NCBI RefSeq assembly: GCF_014805825.1
Contig: NZ_CP061941.1
Coordinates: 2,542,001 to 2,606,000, forward strand
Source: Marinomonas algicola
GTDB lineage: Bacteria; Pseudomonadota; Gammaproteobacteria; Pseudomonadales; Marinomonadaceae
Direction of reading: 5' to 3'
DNA length: 64,000 nucleotides
Shown here: one piece after another, positions 26,546-36,466 of the stretch
Numbering within the stretch: position 1 is the first letter of the stretch
How the letters are laid out: each line of letters begins with the position of its first letter
The notes under the pieces: model-generated
What the model was told of the DNA's origin: nothing
Databases searched by the model: none
Seen by the model: only the letters and a program-made list of their open reading frames with translations
Position numbers and translations under genes: made by a program

Positions 26546-26876
26546 GCTATACCTCTAAAAATAATGATCAGAACACCTCCATGCTTACAACGTTTTCGGC
26601 ATTATTTCGTCTTTTTTTCTTTGACTTTCAGTTTAGTGTAGCCGATTCGATTAATAAGATGAAAACGAATAAACGTAGGCTCTGAAATATCAGACAACAC
26701 AAGCATTGTAATCAATGTTTTGTCGTTTCGTGTTATAAAGTTAACTCAACCATTTAGGTCCACAATAAAAAAGTGACTAGGCATGACGTCTTTTACGTCT
26801 GTATTCCTCTATGAGTCTTCCGGCCAAGAGACTGCAATCACCTGAATAAAAGAAAAAACCAACACGCTTTTTACAG
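26546..26876. other. Intergenic region upstream of the PAS-GGDEF-EAL gene
   Basis: This 331-bp gap carries the upstream region of the c-di-GMP gene and the downstream end of the DUF1330 gene, both on the minus strand. I see no convincing terminator, repeat or small gene in it. Confidence 0.4.
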
Positions 26877-27176
26877 CTAACTCACCGAGTTTTCTATATT
26901 TACCAGAAGGTAATTTGATTCTGAGCCTGAATGACGTAACTTTTTATAAGGCTCATATTCTGCGGAATTAAAAAACGCCATAGCAACGTCTCTTGAAGGA
27001 AATTCAATCACGACCGAAAATTGGGGCTTCTTTGACCCCTCAATAATTTCGATATTTTCTGATCGAGTTACGTATTTACCACCATAACTTAATAATAATG
27101 GCGTCACATTTTTAGAATATACCTCAATCCAACTAGGGTCAGTTATATTGATTTCTACAATTGCTAGCACTTTCAT
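26877..27176 (-). CDS. DUF1330 domain protein
   Basis: A 99-residue cytoplasmic protein with the ferredoxin-like alpha/beta pattern of DUF1330: MKVLAIVEINITDPSWIEVYSKNVTP, GGKYVTRSENIEIIEG and VIEFPSRDVAMAFFNSAEYEPYKKLR. These proteins usually form dimers related to dimeric alpha-beta barrel monooxygenases, but no activity has been assigned. It lies about 190 nt downstream of the LodB-like gene in the same direction, without overlap, so a shared transcript is possible but unproven. Confidence 0.82.
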   Translation of the reverse strand: MKVLAIVEINITDPSWIEVYSKNVTPLLLSYGGKYVTRSENIEIIEGSKKPQFSVVIEFPSRDVAMAFFNSAEYEPYKKLRHSGSESNYLLVNIENSVS

Positions 27177-27369
27177 CGCTCATGCCTCAACTTTCAATAA
27201 CGTTTTCACTGAATAGATCCATATTCATCCTAAATACGTTACAACTAGCCCACCAAAGGTCTTTATTAATAGCCTGATAAGGTAACATATATAGATTAAT
27301 ATACTTAGTGTAAGACAAGAATAGAAAATCTCCACTCAGAATCCGTTTAATTCTATGACTTTATTAAAG

Positions 27370-28530
27370 TTAAATATTACGCCTTATCCAAAAGTCACCT
27401 GCTTGAAAACGTTTTTCTTGCCCATAAATCACTCGGCGTTGATTCAAATATTGCGTTCTCCCCTCTTCTACAGCATTACTGTATTGATTCAATCTCTCGG
27501 CACCTTTCATTACTGGCTCCGCAAAATACTCCGTCACTACGTCAGGCATTTGAACGGCGGACCAAAGAGCGGTTGTCATACCATGGGCTGATAAAGGATC
27601 AAATGCTACAGCGGCATCGCCAATGGCAGCCCAACCGGCTAAATGATTTATACCCGCAACAGGAGTCAACCAACGAGTTGCTGCACTGGTGATCTCCGGC
27701 GGTTTAACCACGTCAAAGCCAGCGTCCTCAATCCAATATGAAACGTGCTTTGTTTGTGAGATTAAAGCCAACCATAAATCAAGGTTAGCGGTTAACCCTC
27801 TAGGAAGAAGATCTGGGTCGGAGTAGAAATTAAGTGACAGTAACCCTGAAGACAGCAAAGAAGCATACCACCAGCCATTCTCAACACTCTCGATAAGCGT
27901 TGCGGGTGTTGGGTCTACATCATTATTATTTTTCTGTTGAAGAAAACTGTAAGCCGCAACTAAATGGTCGTCTGTATGGTTATGCGTTTTGTTACTACGA
28001 GCAAGCATTTTACCAACCGCTTGCGAACGGCCAGTCGCATCGATAATAAACCTCGCATTTACTTTGCAGCCACCTTGAGTTGTTAGTATCCAAATAGCCT
28101 CTTCTTCTTGCATTGAGCTTAAGCTATCGATCAAGAAAAAATCGCTTGCTTGCTTAGCCATATCATGTAAATCACCTTCAAACTTAACTCGGTCTATTAT
28201 GTGTCCTGCTCCTTCCAGGTGTACAGCCGCATTACGCTCCACTAAAGCATCTTGTCCCCATGAAGAAAAAGTTGCATTTGCTGACCGATGACAGTCGTAG
28301 TCTAATAAATAAGATAACCCAAGACTGTGTAAAATGGTGTTGGCGGCCGGAGCCAGAGACTCACCCACTTTATGTCTACTGGATGAATTACCCTTAGAAG
28401 ATGAGCCGTTTTTGTTAGCGTCAGGACACATCCAAACAACAGAGATACCCGCTTGAGCAAGAGCAATGACAGCAGCCGAACCCGCAATACCATCACCGAC
28501 TACGGCCACGTCATAACATAGTTCGCTCAA
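27370..28530 (-). CDS. LodB/GoxB-like FAD-dependent maturation protein
   Basis: A 386-residue flavoprotein of the tryptophan-halogenase-like group. The FAD-binding GDGIAGSAAVIALAQAG stands at residues about 12-28, and the second FAD motif GWAAIGDAAVAFDPLSAHGM near residue 300. It overlaps the upstream LodA-like gene by 4 nt (ATGA), so the two are translated together. In Marinomonas mediterranea the LodB and GoxB partners are needed to build the cysteine tryptophylquinone cofactor of LodA and GoxA. The same role is inferred here. Halogenase activity is unlikely in this context; the lysine typical of tryptophan halogenases was not identified. No signal peptide, so it should act in the cytoplasm before export of its partner. 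Confidence 0.82.
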   Translation of the reverse strand: MSELCYDVAVVGDGIAGSAAVIALAQAGISVVWMCPDANKNGSSSKGNSSSRHKVGESLAPAANTILHSLGLSYLLDYDCHRSANATFSSWGQDALVERNAAVHLEGAGHIIDRVKFEGDLHDMAKQASDFFLIDSLSSMQEEEAIWILTTQGGCKVNARFIIDATGRSQAVGKMLARSNKTHNHTDDHLVAAYSFLQQKNNNDVDPTPATLIESVENGWWYASLLSSGLLSLNFYSDPDLLPRGLTANLDLWLALISQTKHVSYWIEDAGFDVVKPPEITSAATRWLTPVAGINHLAGWAAIGDAAVAFDPLSAHGMTTALWSAVQMPDVVTEYFAEPVMKGAERLNQYSNAVEEGRTQYLNQRRVIYGQEKRFQAGDFWIRRNI

Positions 28531-30578
28531 TTCGGCAGGTCTCCCATCTTAGGCTTCCAGTCAAACCTTGATTCGACATTACCTCTATCTACTTCGACAA
28601 ACATCTCTTTAGGAATGGCGGATAATGCGCCCTTACCTGCATGTGACGGCCCGTCACGTCTAACGATAAATCCCATACGCTCCCACAAGGCAATCATATT
28701 TGTGATGCCATCCCAATAGCTGGCATTTGCATGATAACCAATACCCGCAACACCTCGCTTCCAGTCTGCGCGATTTTCAAAAAATTTAACTCTCTCTTCA
28801 TCACTCAAACTATCATTCATTAATTGCTGATAATTCTTCTCAGGCAACACATCCACTGGTAGCAACGCTGGCCACCAAACGGCCGTGGGGAAATCCTCTT
28901 GCATAAGTACTTGCTGGCAACTAAATGCATCACACTGCCAGGGTAATCCCATCCAACGAGTCAAATCACCTGCCCATTGATGTCCTAATGGAGGTGACGT
29001 GTTCAAACGTGGATCTCCATTAATGGCTTTTTCTAGGGTCAATAAACGTCCAACATTTTGTCCCAACTGAGTTCTTTCTTTATGCGCTAAACGAAACGGT
29101 TCTACATGGTCACGATAGTTCCGTGCGTACATTTGCGGAACTCTTAAATAGTAAGTGAGTTCTACTCCTGGATGAAAAGCCCCTCCAGAACAAGGTTCAA
29201 GAGCCGCTTCGGTGAGAGCATCTGGCTGTAGAGCCAAATCTAAATCATCGAGGCGAGTTATATTATCGGCTTTCACATCTTCAAAATCATTCACAAACAA
29301 CCCTTCAGACCAATAGCTTAAAAAGCGATATTGTTGATCCGTAAATTGAAACCACTGCAAAGGACTACCATCAAAATTAATACCATCACCTAACATCATC
29401 GGCATCTTTAATCGTTCATCTAAATACGCCGTATCACTGGTATTATGTGGATTACGAAATTTAGAAAATACATCTCGTCTAAACGCAACATTATCTATAC
29501 TGGGGTCCGCTAGTTTGGCGATGTAATCTGGGTCAGAAAAATCGCCTACCCCCAACCAGCCTTGCCTCAAGTTTGCCGCCGAACTTACCCACTCCATTAA
29601 CCCTAAACGACGAAATATTGGATAAATGTATTTCCTGAAAGAGATGGGAGTTTCTATTTTATCTGTCCACCCCTGTTTAACATTCATATTCGTAATTGCA
29701 TCATACAAGGTTGTCACAGGAGGAATTTCCGGGGCAAAATTTGGTCCAATGCAAGCCACCCATGCCGTATCGGCTTCCATGACCGTTCCATCTGGGAAGG
29801 TTACTTTTGCTTGCACTGGACCATCACCCCAGTCATCATGCCAACCATCGTTATCAGCAAAACTTGTAATAGGAGCATTAGTTGGACTTTTAGATACGCC
29901 ATCAGGCGGAATAACAATTAAGCGGCCAACTTCATCTGTTTTTATTTTACCTAAAGCAACGTCTTGCTCCCCCCAGAACTGACCAATGAATTCATAGTGT
30001 TTATCCTTTAAATTACTGTTTTTGTTGGTACCCGAAATTGTCTTTTGTTTACCATCAATGACCAACATTTTTTCTCTTTCTTTGTCAGATACAAAATATT
30101 GATTACGCTTCATACCAGGAATTCCAGGCGCTAATTCACCATTATCCAACGGGTTGTTAAAGCCGTACCATGCCGCCTTAGTATTAGCCAAATGCACCCG
30201 CCATTCTATCGAACCTTTCTCATCTTTTATTTCTCCAATGACACGATCTTGATCATCAAAAGCATAAACACGAAATCGTTGCGCTTGTTTTTTGATCGCT
30301 TGAGTACCGTCTTTGAAACCGCCATCAGGCTGAGGAGGAAGACCTGGCACTTCCGGCGCTAAAAAATACTGCTGACTCCCGCCGACTCGACATATACCAA
30401 TAGCCGGATAGATACCAAGGCGATGTATTTTTGCTCCATCCGGAGCCACCTGCTTTCCGGTTGCCGCAATAGCTGACTTTGGCATCAATGGAAAGCTGCC
30501 TAATATAGCAACGCTTCCAGCCATGGCTAAAAAGTCTCTACGCTTTACCCCTTTGGTATTATGATCATCATGGTTCAT
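28527..30578 (-). CDS. LodA/GoxA-like cysteine-tryptophylquinone oxidase with a Tat signal
   Basis: A 683-residue protein of the LodA family: amino-acid or amine oxidases that produce hydrogen peroxide and carry a CTQ cofactor made from their own Cys and Trp. Family wording is strong at IYPAIGICRVGGSQQYFLAPEVPG (about 55-78), WGDGPVQAKVTF, ELTYYLRV and GDLTRWMGLPWQCDAFSC. The likely CTQ cysteine is Cys554; the tryptophan cannot be fixed by eye among Trp568/569, Trp622 and Trp632. The N-terminus KRRDFLAMAG with a hydrophobic stretch and AIA before residue 40 is a Tat signal, implying export after folding. Length is nearer to GoxA than to LodA (726). LodA oxidises lysine and GoxA glycine; the substrate here is unknown. 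Confidence 0.88.
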   Translation of the reverse strand: MNHDDHNTKGVKRRDFLAMAGSVAILGSFPLMPKSAIAATGKQVAPDGAKIHRLGIYPAIGICRVGGSQQYFLAPEVPGLPPQPDGGFKDGTQAIKKQAQRFRVYAFDDQDRVIGEIKDEKGSIEWRVHLANTKAAWYGFNNPLDNGELAPGIPGMKRNQYFVSDKEREKMLVIDGKQKTISGTNKNSNLKDKHYEFIGQFWGEQDVALGKIKTDEVGRLIVIPPDGVSKSPTNAPITSFADNDGWHDDWGDGPVQAKVTFPDGTVMEADTAWVACIGPNFAPEIPPVTTLYDAITNMNVKQGWTDKIETPISFRKYIYPIFRRLGLMEWVSSAANLRQGWLGVGDFSDPDYIAKLADPSIDNVAFRRDVFSKFRNPHNTSDTAYLDERLKMPMMLGDGINFDGSPLQWFQFTDQQYRFLSYWSEGLFVNDFEDVKADNITRLDDLDLALQPDALTEAALEPCSGGAFHPGVELTYYLRVPQMYARNYRDHVEPFRLAHKERTQLGQNVGRLLTLEKAINGDPRLNTSPPLGHQWAGDLTRWMGLPWQCDAFSCQQVLMQEDFPTAVWWPALLPVDVLPEKNYQQLMNDSLSDEERVKFFENRADWKRGVAGIGYHANASYWDGITNMIALWERMGFIVRRDGPSHAGKGALSAIPKEMFVEVDRGNVESRFDWKPKMGDLPN

Positions 30579-31029
30579 CTATCACTCCTTGCACAATAAT
30601 ATATAGTTAAGTATTGCTTTAAAAAGACCGTGATTAACAGACTAGTGTAATTTCGGTCAAAAACCATTACACACGGTTACGGAACAAGAACGCGTCAATT
30701 ACCTCGCTTGTGCATCAAGGGTATTAGGCAAATAGCGGGAATCGAGACCATAAAGGTAGAGTTAGTATCACGCAATACTCTGACGAGAAAGACTTTACAA
30801 ACTTATTGAAAAAAGCAATAGGCTAACCTAACGCAGAGCAAGCAAACGAATCCATTAACCCACTCTGGATTTATTGCATAAGAAAGCAAAATTGATCAAT
30901 TTTTTTCCAAGGCAAGTGCATTAATCATGAAGATTTAATTTAGGGATTGAAACAGGTTCTAAAATGGTCTCGGAGAATATTAATAACTTTTGCAAAAACG
31001 CAACGACTCATTCGATGAAACCATCAACT
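30579..31029. other. Intergenic region upstream of the LodA-like gene
   Basis: This 451-bp gap must hold the LodA-like promoter at its left end (AAGGAGTGATAG precedes the ATG) and the pqiC downstream region at its right. It contains one perfect 16-bp palindrome, AAAATTGATCAATTTT at 30888-30903, which could be an operator or a weak terminator. No open frame or RNA gene was seen. Confidence 0.4.
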
Positions 31030-31632
31030 TCATTTTTTATAGACGTTAGCCATTTCCTGAATGATTGTCTCGACCACTTTATCTAACCAATTCGTCGCCA
31101 AAGTTTGAGTCAACGCCGCATAACCATCTTTTTTCAATGCGTCTTCAACATCAAATGCTTGCGATGCAATTAAGGTTCCTTCAGGTGAAACTAACTGCCA
31201 TCGACCTGTAATATGCACTAGACCATTAAGATCTGCAAAAAAACGGTCCACTTCAATACTCAGCTGAGCAATAGCGTAACTAGGTAACCGTTGTTTCACA
31301 AACCAAGTAATTTGCGGGAGATTCTTTTCCATTCTTTGCTGAGTCAAGCGCGTCAATTGGGGAGAAAGAGGCTCGGCCCACAAGTTAACTTGTGACCGAT
31401 GCACTTCACCCGTTTTAGACACTAATACGATCTCATTACCAGTCAAATAGTTAGCGACATCAATTGGCATCAATTGCACAGGGACAGGCTTCGTATCTTT
31501 TCGATCCCGTTGACTTGATGTTGTGTCTATTAAAAGATATTCATAGCCCAGTTCATCAACCTGTTTTGCACAGCCGGATAAAAAAGTACTGACTAATAAT
31601 AAGAAGAGCACCGTACGACATTGCATTACCAT
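31030..31632 (-). CDS. pqiC: PqiC-type outer-membrane lipoprotein
   Basis: A 200-residue lipoprotein (signal ending FLSGC, lipid-bearing Cys about residue 21) with the ABC-type transport auxiliary (DUF330/YmbA) domain: LSPQLTRLTQQRMEKNLPQ and AQLSIEVDRFFADLNGLVHITGRW. In E. coli PqiC sits in the outer membrane and docks the PqiB tube, completing a path for lipids between the membranes. It follows pqiB by 18 nt in the pqiABC operon. The gene is complete. Confidence 0.9.
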   Translation of the reverse strand: MVMQCRTVLFLLLVSTFLSGCAKQVDELGYEYLLIDTTSSQRDRKDTKPVPVQLMPIDVANYLTGNEIVLVSKTGEVHRSQVNLWAEPLSPQLTRLTQQRMEKNLPQITWFVKQRLPSYAIAQLSIEVDRFFADLNGLVHITGRWQLVSPEGTLIASQAFDVEDALKKDGYAALTQTLATNWLDKVVETIIQEMANVYKK

Positions 31633-31650
31633 CTTTATAACCTTCTCATA

Positions 31651-33294
31651 TTATTTGGCCGCCTTCGGCTGAACTTCTGCACGAGGTTTGCTGTCAAAAA
31701 TCAAAGTATTCGGTTTCTCTCTTAGCTGACGTAACAATGGCTGTAACTCATTCAATGACCGACCTAAAGAGACCATATTTTCTCGTAAAGGACGCCCAAT
31801 TTGGCCATTCGCTTGATACGTTTCAAGGGTTAAATTTAACTGTTGCATGACCTTTGAAAGATCATCAGGAAGTTGTTGCGTGGCGGATTTTTCGACCAGA
31901 CTTTCAACGCTTTTGCTAAGCGTTTGCAATTGTCGCAACGTCTCATTTGCCTCTTCCATGGTCTGACCTAACTGTTCAAAGGTTTCTTTAAGGGGCACGG
32001 CGGCAAAATTATCCAACAAATTTGATACCTTGCCACCAATATCAGCTAACGCATCAGGTGCTGTAGGAAACACATCATAACCAGCAAATGTCTTCATTTT
32101 CGGGGGTTGAGCATTGTCCATAAAATCAAGACTAATCACTCTTGCCGCATTTAAGTAATTGCCTATTTCTAACTTTGCTCGTAGCCCTTGATTAATTCGC
32201 GTATCTAAAAGTTCAGTCCATTTTGCCAGTGACTCCTCGCCAGAAACAGACCCATCATGCAGACGCTGGGGCTCTATTCGAGCGAGTACAGGTATAACAG
32301 GTCGGTCTAATGAAGCAACGGCATCTATCGAAACACCCGTAAAAGGCACGGCCATTACCGTACCAATACGTACTCCGCGAAATTCAACATCAGCACCAAC
32401 GGCAAGTCCACTGACATTCGAATCAAACAGAAACAAATACTCGATTGTTTGATTATAAAGATTATTATTCGCCTCTTCTTTTGAGGAGAATAACCGGAAG
32501 GAAGTTAAGTCTTTAACCGCTTTACCAGAAACATGATCTTCTCCCAAACCAAAAGATATACCGCCCGACATAAAGGTTTCTAATGAATCTAGCCTGACTT
32601 CAAAGCCTTGAACAGAACTTTTAAATGAAAGACCTGGCGTTATCCAGAATTGCACAGTGTCACTTACTAGAGCGTCATAAGGAGGTTTAACAACAATTCG
32701 ATAAGTAATTGAGCCCGTTGACGTATCAAAACCAACCTCCTCGACATAACCCACTTCATAACCTCGAAAATGCACTAAGGTTCCCACATCCAATTTAGAG
32801 GCATTGTCACTGTGTAACAAAATACGAATACCTTCTGTTTTGGTTGATAAAGGTGGTTGGCTTAGCAAAACAAATTCATCACTTTCTTTACCTTTTTCTC
32901 CTGGTGACATGTCTATGTAAGCCCCCGATAACAAGGTACTTAAACCACTTACGCCTTCCTTGCCAATTCGCGGTTTTACCACCCAAAACTGCGCATCCTG
33001 CTTCAACATTGTTTGAGTTCCCTGATTCATACGGACCTTGATTATTGCTTTATCGTAATCACCGCTTAATCTAATATCAATGACCTTGCCTAAATCAACG
33101 TTACGGGCTTTTAATTTAGTCTGTCCGGCTTCTAACCCTTCGGCATTCGCTGCAACGAGTGTGATAACAGGTCCTTGACTGGCCCAGTTTTGGTAAAGCA
33201 TCCACCCTGCAACAATAATCGCGATTAATGGTACCAACCATATAGAGTTAAAATGCACTCTACGAAGACTCACTATATTATGGTTTTCTTCCAT
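31651..33294 (-). CDS. pqiB: PqiB, three-MCE-domain membrane-spanning tube protein
   Basis: A 547-residue protein with one N-terminal membrane helix (about 16-35) and three MCE (MlaD-like) domains, recognisable at ANAEGLEAGQTKLKARNVDLGKV, ASKLDVGTLVHFRGYEVGYV and VSGLAVGADVEFRGVRIGTV. A long helical C-terminus (about 410-530) follows, rich in coiled-coil patterns. PqiB hexamers form a syringe-like conduit from inner to outer membrane for phospholipid transport. Its start overlaps the pqiA stop by 1 nt. E. coli PqiB is 546 residues, essentially the same length. Confidence 0.94.
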   Translation of the reverse strand: MEENHNIVSLRRVHFNSIWLVPLIAIIVAGWMLYQNWASQGPVITLVAANAEGLEAGQTKLKARNVDLGKVIDIRLSGDYDKAIIKVRMNQGTQTMLKQDAQFWVVKPRIGKEGVSGLSTLLSGAYIDMSPGEKGKESDEFVLLSQPPLSTKTEGIRILLHSDNASKLDVGTLVHFRGYEVGYVEEVGFDTSTGSITYRIVVKPPYDALVSDTVQFWITPGLSFKSSVQGFEVRLDSLETFMSGGISFGLGEDHVSGKAVKDLTSFRLFSSKEEANNNLYNQTIEYLFLFDSNVSGLAVGADVEFRGVRIGTVMAVPFTGVSIDAVASLDRPVIPVLARIEPQRLHDGSVSGEESLAKWTELLDTRINQGLRAKLEIGNYLNAARVISLDFMDNAQPPKMKTFAGYDVFPTAPDALADIGGKVSNLLDNFAAVPLKETFEQLGQTMEEANETLRQLQTLSKSVESLVEKSATQQLPDDLSKVMQQLNLTLETYQANGQIGRPLRENMVSLGRSLNELQPLLRQLREKPNTLIFDSKPRAEVQPKAAK

Positions 33295-34550
33295 TATTCT
33301 TTATCCTCCAAGGACGACGCGTCCCATAATAATCGAGGGTCAAACGACATCGCGGCTAACATAGTAAAAATCACAACAGCCGCAAATGACAGAACAGCCG
33401 GTCCAGGAAAAATAGCAATTAAATTACCCATTTGAACCAGTCCAGTTAACACCGCCACAACAAAAATATCAATCATAGACCAGCGTCCAACGATTTCCGT
33501 AATTCGATACAGTTTGAGCTTTTGTAAAGGCTCTTTCTCTGTTGGGTAATAAGACTGTAGACAGAGCCAACTTAACGATAATATTTTTGCTAACGGTATC
33601 ACTACACTCGCAAAAAAGATAACGAGCGCCACAGGATAAGAACCCAAGGACCAAAGTAACAAAACACCTTCCATAATTGAAGATGGCTCGTTTACTCCGA
33701 GAAATGTGGTGAACATAATAGGAAAAACATTGGCTGGAACAAACATAATGACAGCGGCAATTAAAAATGCAATGGTTGTGATTAAGCTTTGTGGACGACG
33801 ACTGTACACTGAATGACCGCAACGGCTACAATGCTTAGCCTCGACGGTCAAGGTCGCTCCACAAAAGTGACAACCTATCAACCCTTGCCTTTTGGCTTGC
33901 CGAGGCGTTTTACTGATAGTGTGTTGTGGAGCCAGACCAGCCACCTTATTCCAAAGCCACCTTCTATCCACCAACATGACGGTTTTCAATAAAAGCAGAA
34001 CATAAGCGCAAAAAGCCCAAAAAGATAACCCAAGTTGAATGTCGGCCATACTGTTCATTTTTACTAACGCGACTAGAATACCAACCAAAAAGACATCGAC
34101 CATTAACCAAGGTTGGATAACCACAACAGCGCGAACTAAATAGCGCTTCGTCTGCAAACTAATATGTCGATTATGAAATGACCAGACTAGTGTCAAGATT
34201 GAGACTAAATAAACAATTGGAAAAACGAATAAAGTCAAGCTAATTATGATACTTAACACCAAGTAATCTTGTGAAATCAGCATACTGACTATATTAAATA
34301 AGGTAACGCTGCGTTCCGCACCGTTACTTGAAAAACCAAGAAAAGGGAAAACTAATGCAAAAAAACACATTAACAAAGACGAAATGCCGGTTCCAAGGAT
34401 TCGCTTTTCTACATGCTCACGAAAATTCAATAAAGTATGACCACATCGTGAGCAAATAAAACGTTCACCAGACTGCAATTGTGGAACCTGGTGTACTAAA
34501 TCGCACTCCTCGCAGGCGGTAATATTTTCCTGAAACACCAATGACTCCAT
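33294..34550 (-). CDS. pqiA: PqiA, integral inner-membrane protein
   Basis: A 418-residue membrane protein made of two similar halves. Each begins with a zinc-ribbon-like pair of CxxC motifs (CEECDL with CSRCGH; CHFCGA with CSRCGH) and continues with about four transmembrane helices. It works with PqiB and PqiC in envelope lipid homeostasis; in E. coli the operon is induced by paraquat through SoxRS. I found no clear SoxS box in the 200 bp upstream. First gene of pqiABC, with the following start overlapping its stop by 1 nt. Confidence 0.94.
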   Translation of the reverse strand: MESLVFQENITACEECDLVHQVPQLQSGERFICSRCGHTLLNFREHVEKRILGTGISSLLMCFFALVFPFLGFSSNGAERSVTLFNIVSMLISQDYLVLSIIISLTLFVFPIVYLVSILTLVWSFHNRHISLQTKRYLVRAVVVIQPWLMVDVFLVGILVALVKMNSMADIQLGLSFWAFCAYVLLLLKTVMLVDRRWLWNKVAGLAPQHTISKTPRQAKRQGLIGCHFCGATLTVEAKHCSRCGHSVYSRRPQSLITTIAFLIAAVIMFVPANVFPIMFTTFLGVNEPSSIMEGVLLLWSLGSYPVALVIFFASVVIPLAKILSLSWLCLQSYYPTEKEPLQKLKLYRITEIVGRWSMIDIFVVAVLTGLVQMGNLIAIFPGPAVLSFAAVVIFTMLAAMSFDPRLLWDASSLEDKE

Positions 34551-34753
34551 ACAACTCCAACATTGAATTCGGACGTTACCCTCTTAGTAGCAGGGAAATA
34601 TTACCCATAATCAAGTTATCGGTAAGTGCTCATAAAAAAATTTTAGCAAATGAAGTAAAAACATGAGATAGATAAAGAGCTTAAGTAAAGATCAACCCTT
34701 TATTGTTTATCAAAACATCAAATACTTATCATGAGCAGTGTTTTTCATAGAGA

Positions 34754-35131
34754 CTACGCCAATACATAATGACTAATAAGGCGGTTGAACCCTAGTAGAT
34801 CAAATGATCCTTTCACTTCGAACTTTACTTTTCCCAGTTCGCTTATGTAAAGTTCAATTTCACAATCTAAATCGAGTGTTCCAGATGTTTCAACCGAGAA
34901 AGCTTGTATTTTACTATAAGGTATAGAAGTATAGTCTACCTTCGAACCAGTAAGCCCCTGAACGTTCGCGGCAATAATTCGTTTATTCGTAAAAACTAAT
35001 TGATCTCGAATTGTTTTAAATGCCGCAAAAATAGTCTCATCATCAATTAAGAATTGATGAAAGTCCTCCCTTACTTTATCCATTTCAATAGGTTTTAACT
35101 TAAATACGGCTGAACTATCAAAGTCGATCAT
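34754..35131 (-). CDS. Bacterial PH-domain protein (bPH type)
   Basis: A 125-residue soluble protein that is essentially one pleckstrin-homology-like domain. FKTIRDQLVFTNKRIIAANVQGLTGSKVDYTSIPYSKIQAFSVETSGTLDLDCEIELYI is the core pattern of the bPH_3 (YvbH-like, DUF1696) family. These domains often form ring-shaped oligomers; functions are poorly known. It starts 3 nt after the stop of the GAF-EAL gene, so the two are almost certainly translated from one message, which suggests a link with c-di-GMP signalling. Confidence 0.8.
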   Translation of the reverse strand: MIDFDSSAVFKLKPIEMDKVREDFHQFLIDDETIFAAFKTIRDQLVFTNKRIIAANVQGLTGSKVDYTSIPYSKIQAFSVETSGTLDLDCEIELYISELGKVKFEVKGSFDLLGFNRLISHYVLA

Positions 35132-35134
35132 GAT

Positions 35135-36370
35135 TTATTCCTTATGATAAATGGTATTTTGATAAGAGACCGCTTCGTTGAGCGGGATGGGCTGGCTAAA
35201 CAAGTACCCTTGAGCCATATCCACTTTAAGATCTTTTAGAACATCAAGTTCTTCAATATATTCAACGCCTTCAGCAAGAAGAGTACAATTTATTGATTTC
35301 GAAAAAGCACACAAAGCTTTTGCTAATAAAAAGCGCTTTCTATTAGTATGAATATTACGTATCAGGCTTATGTCTAGCTTAATAATATCAGGCTCAAGCT
35401 CTAAAATATGCTGAAAGCTGGCGTACCCAGCCCCAGCATCGTCTATAGCAAGACGTAAACCGGCTTTACGCAATGGCGCGAGTATCCTATTAAAGTCTTC
35501 ATAGCTCTCAATTGGATCATGTTCCGTCACTTCTAAAACAATATGTTCAATACTAACCTTATCTAAAATCTTGAGAATAGCCCCATTTAAAACGTATTCA
35601 GGAGAAATATTAATGGATAAATAGGCTCCACTCTTAATATGCCCTATACTTTTTACGGCTTTTTGAATGGCCAGCTTTTCCAGCGCTTCACCCAAACCAA
35701 CTAACTTGGCATCTTGGAACCAGAGATTAGGTGGTCGATAGGGTAATGTAAAAAAACGAGAAAGAGACTCAAAGCCGGCCACTTCATTTGTGGCTAAATT
35801 AATAATCGGTTGATAGTGAATCTCAACGTCTTCTGATTTTAGTACTTTTTGGATTCGTGATGAGACGTCTCTAAGAAAAACTTCTTCCGTAATATTTTTT
35901 TCAATTAAGGTACTGGCTATTTCTGAAATAGCCGTTAAGAAAGACAGGTCTCTTAACGTTAATGTTTTATCCGCTTGATTTTTATAGCAGCATAATGTCC
36001 CATAAACTTGACCGCCCTGTAAAATAATCGGTGCACCAATGTAAGAACCAATCATCAGTTTTTGCGTTACCATCAAATTATGAGTAATTGTGTTCAGAGA
36101 AGTGTCTGGGATGATATGAGGTAATTCACCATCCACAATTTTTTGACAATAGCTCTCATCTACATGATCCGAATCTCCAGCGCATAAAGGAGATGAGGCT
36201 TCACTCTTTTTGTCAAGAATCTTAAAAACACGCCGGTCATCTATAAATTGTGAAATAAAAGCCACATCCATATCTAACTGCTTACGAATAATATGTAATA
36301 TTTCTTTTAACTTTGCTTCAACGCTGCCTGAATCAACATTTTCAATTATAGTGTTTTGCAACCGATTCAT
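35135..36370 (-). CDS. GAF-EAL cyclic-di-GMP phosphodiesterase
   Basis: A 411-residue soluble protein with an N-terminal GAF domain (about 20-155, VAFISQFIDDRRVFKILD and SYIGAPIILQGGQVYGTLCCY) and a C-terminal EAL domain (about 175-400). The EAL signature reads ESL within GFESLSRF, keeping the metal-binding glutamate. Further residues are present: SINISPEYVL, LEVTEHD, IDDAGAGYAS, KLDISLI and AEGVEY. Hydrolysis of c-di-GMP to pGpG is therefore expected, controlled by the GAF domain, whose ligand is unknown. The PH-domain gene follows after 3 nt. Confidence 0.9.
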   Translation of the reverse strand: MNRLQNTIIENVDSGSVEAKLKEILHIIRKQLDMDVAFISQFIDDRRVFKILDKKSEASSPLCAGDSDHVDESYCQKIVDGELPHIIPDTSLNTITHNLMVTQKLMIGSYIGAPIILQGGQVYGTLCCYKNQADKTLTLRDLSFLTAISEIASTLIEKNITEEVFLRDVSSRIQKVLKSEDVEIHYQPIINLATNEVAGFESLSRFFTLPYRPPNLWFQDAKLVGLGEALEKLAIQKAVKSIGHIKSGAYLSINISPEYVLNGAILKILDKVSIEHIVLEVTEHDPIESYEDFNRILAPLRKAGLRLAIDDAGAGYASFQHILELEPDIIKLDISLIRNIHTNRKRFLLAKALCAFSKSINCTLLAEGVEYIEELDVLKDLKVDMAQGYLFSQPIPLNEAVSYQNTIYHKE

Positions 36371-36466
36371 ACTATCTCCATTTATTGACGATAGGCTAAC
36401 CCAAAAAACTGTAAAACAACAGCAGAAGAAAATGGGGTAAACAATACTACCATTAAGAATACCTTA

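Noticed and set aside
27370..28530. Reading the LodB-like protein as a true tryptophan halogenase
   Set aside because: It overlaps a LodA-type gene and the halogenase catalytic lysine was not identified, so a maturation role is more likely.
30888..30903. AAAATTGATCAATTTT palindrome as the pqi operon terminator
   Set aside because: The stem is very AT-rich and lies about 130 bp beyond the pqiC stop; it is mentioned only as a possible site.
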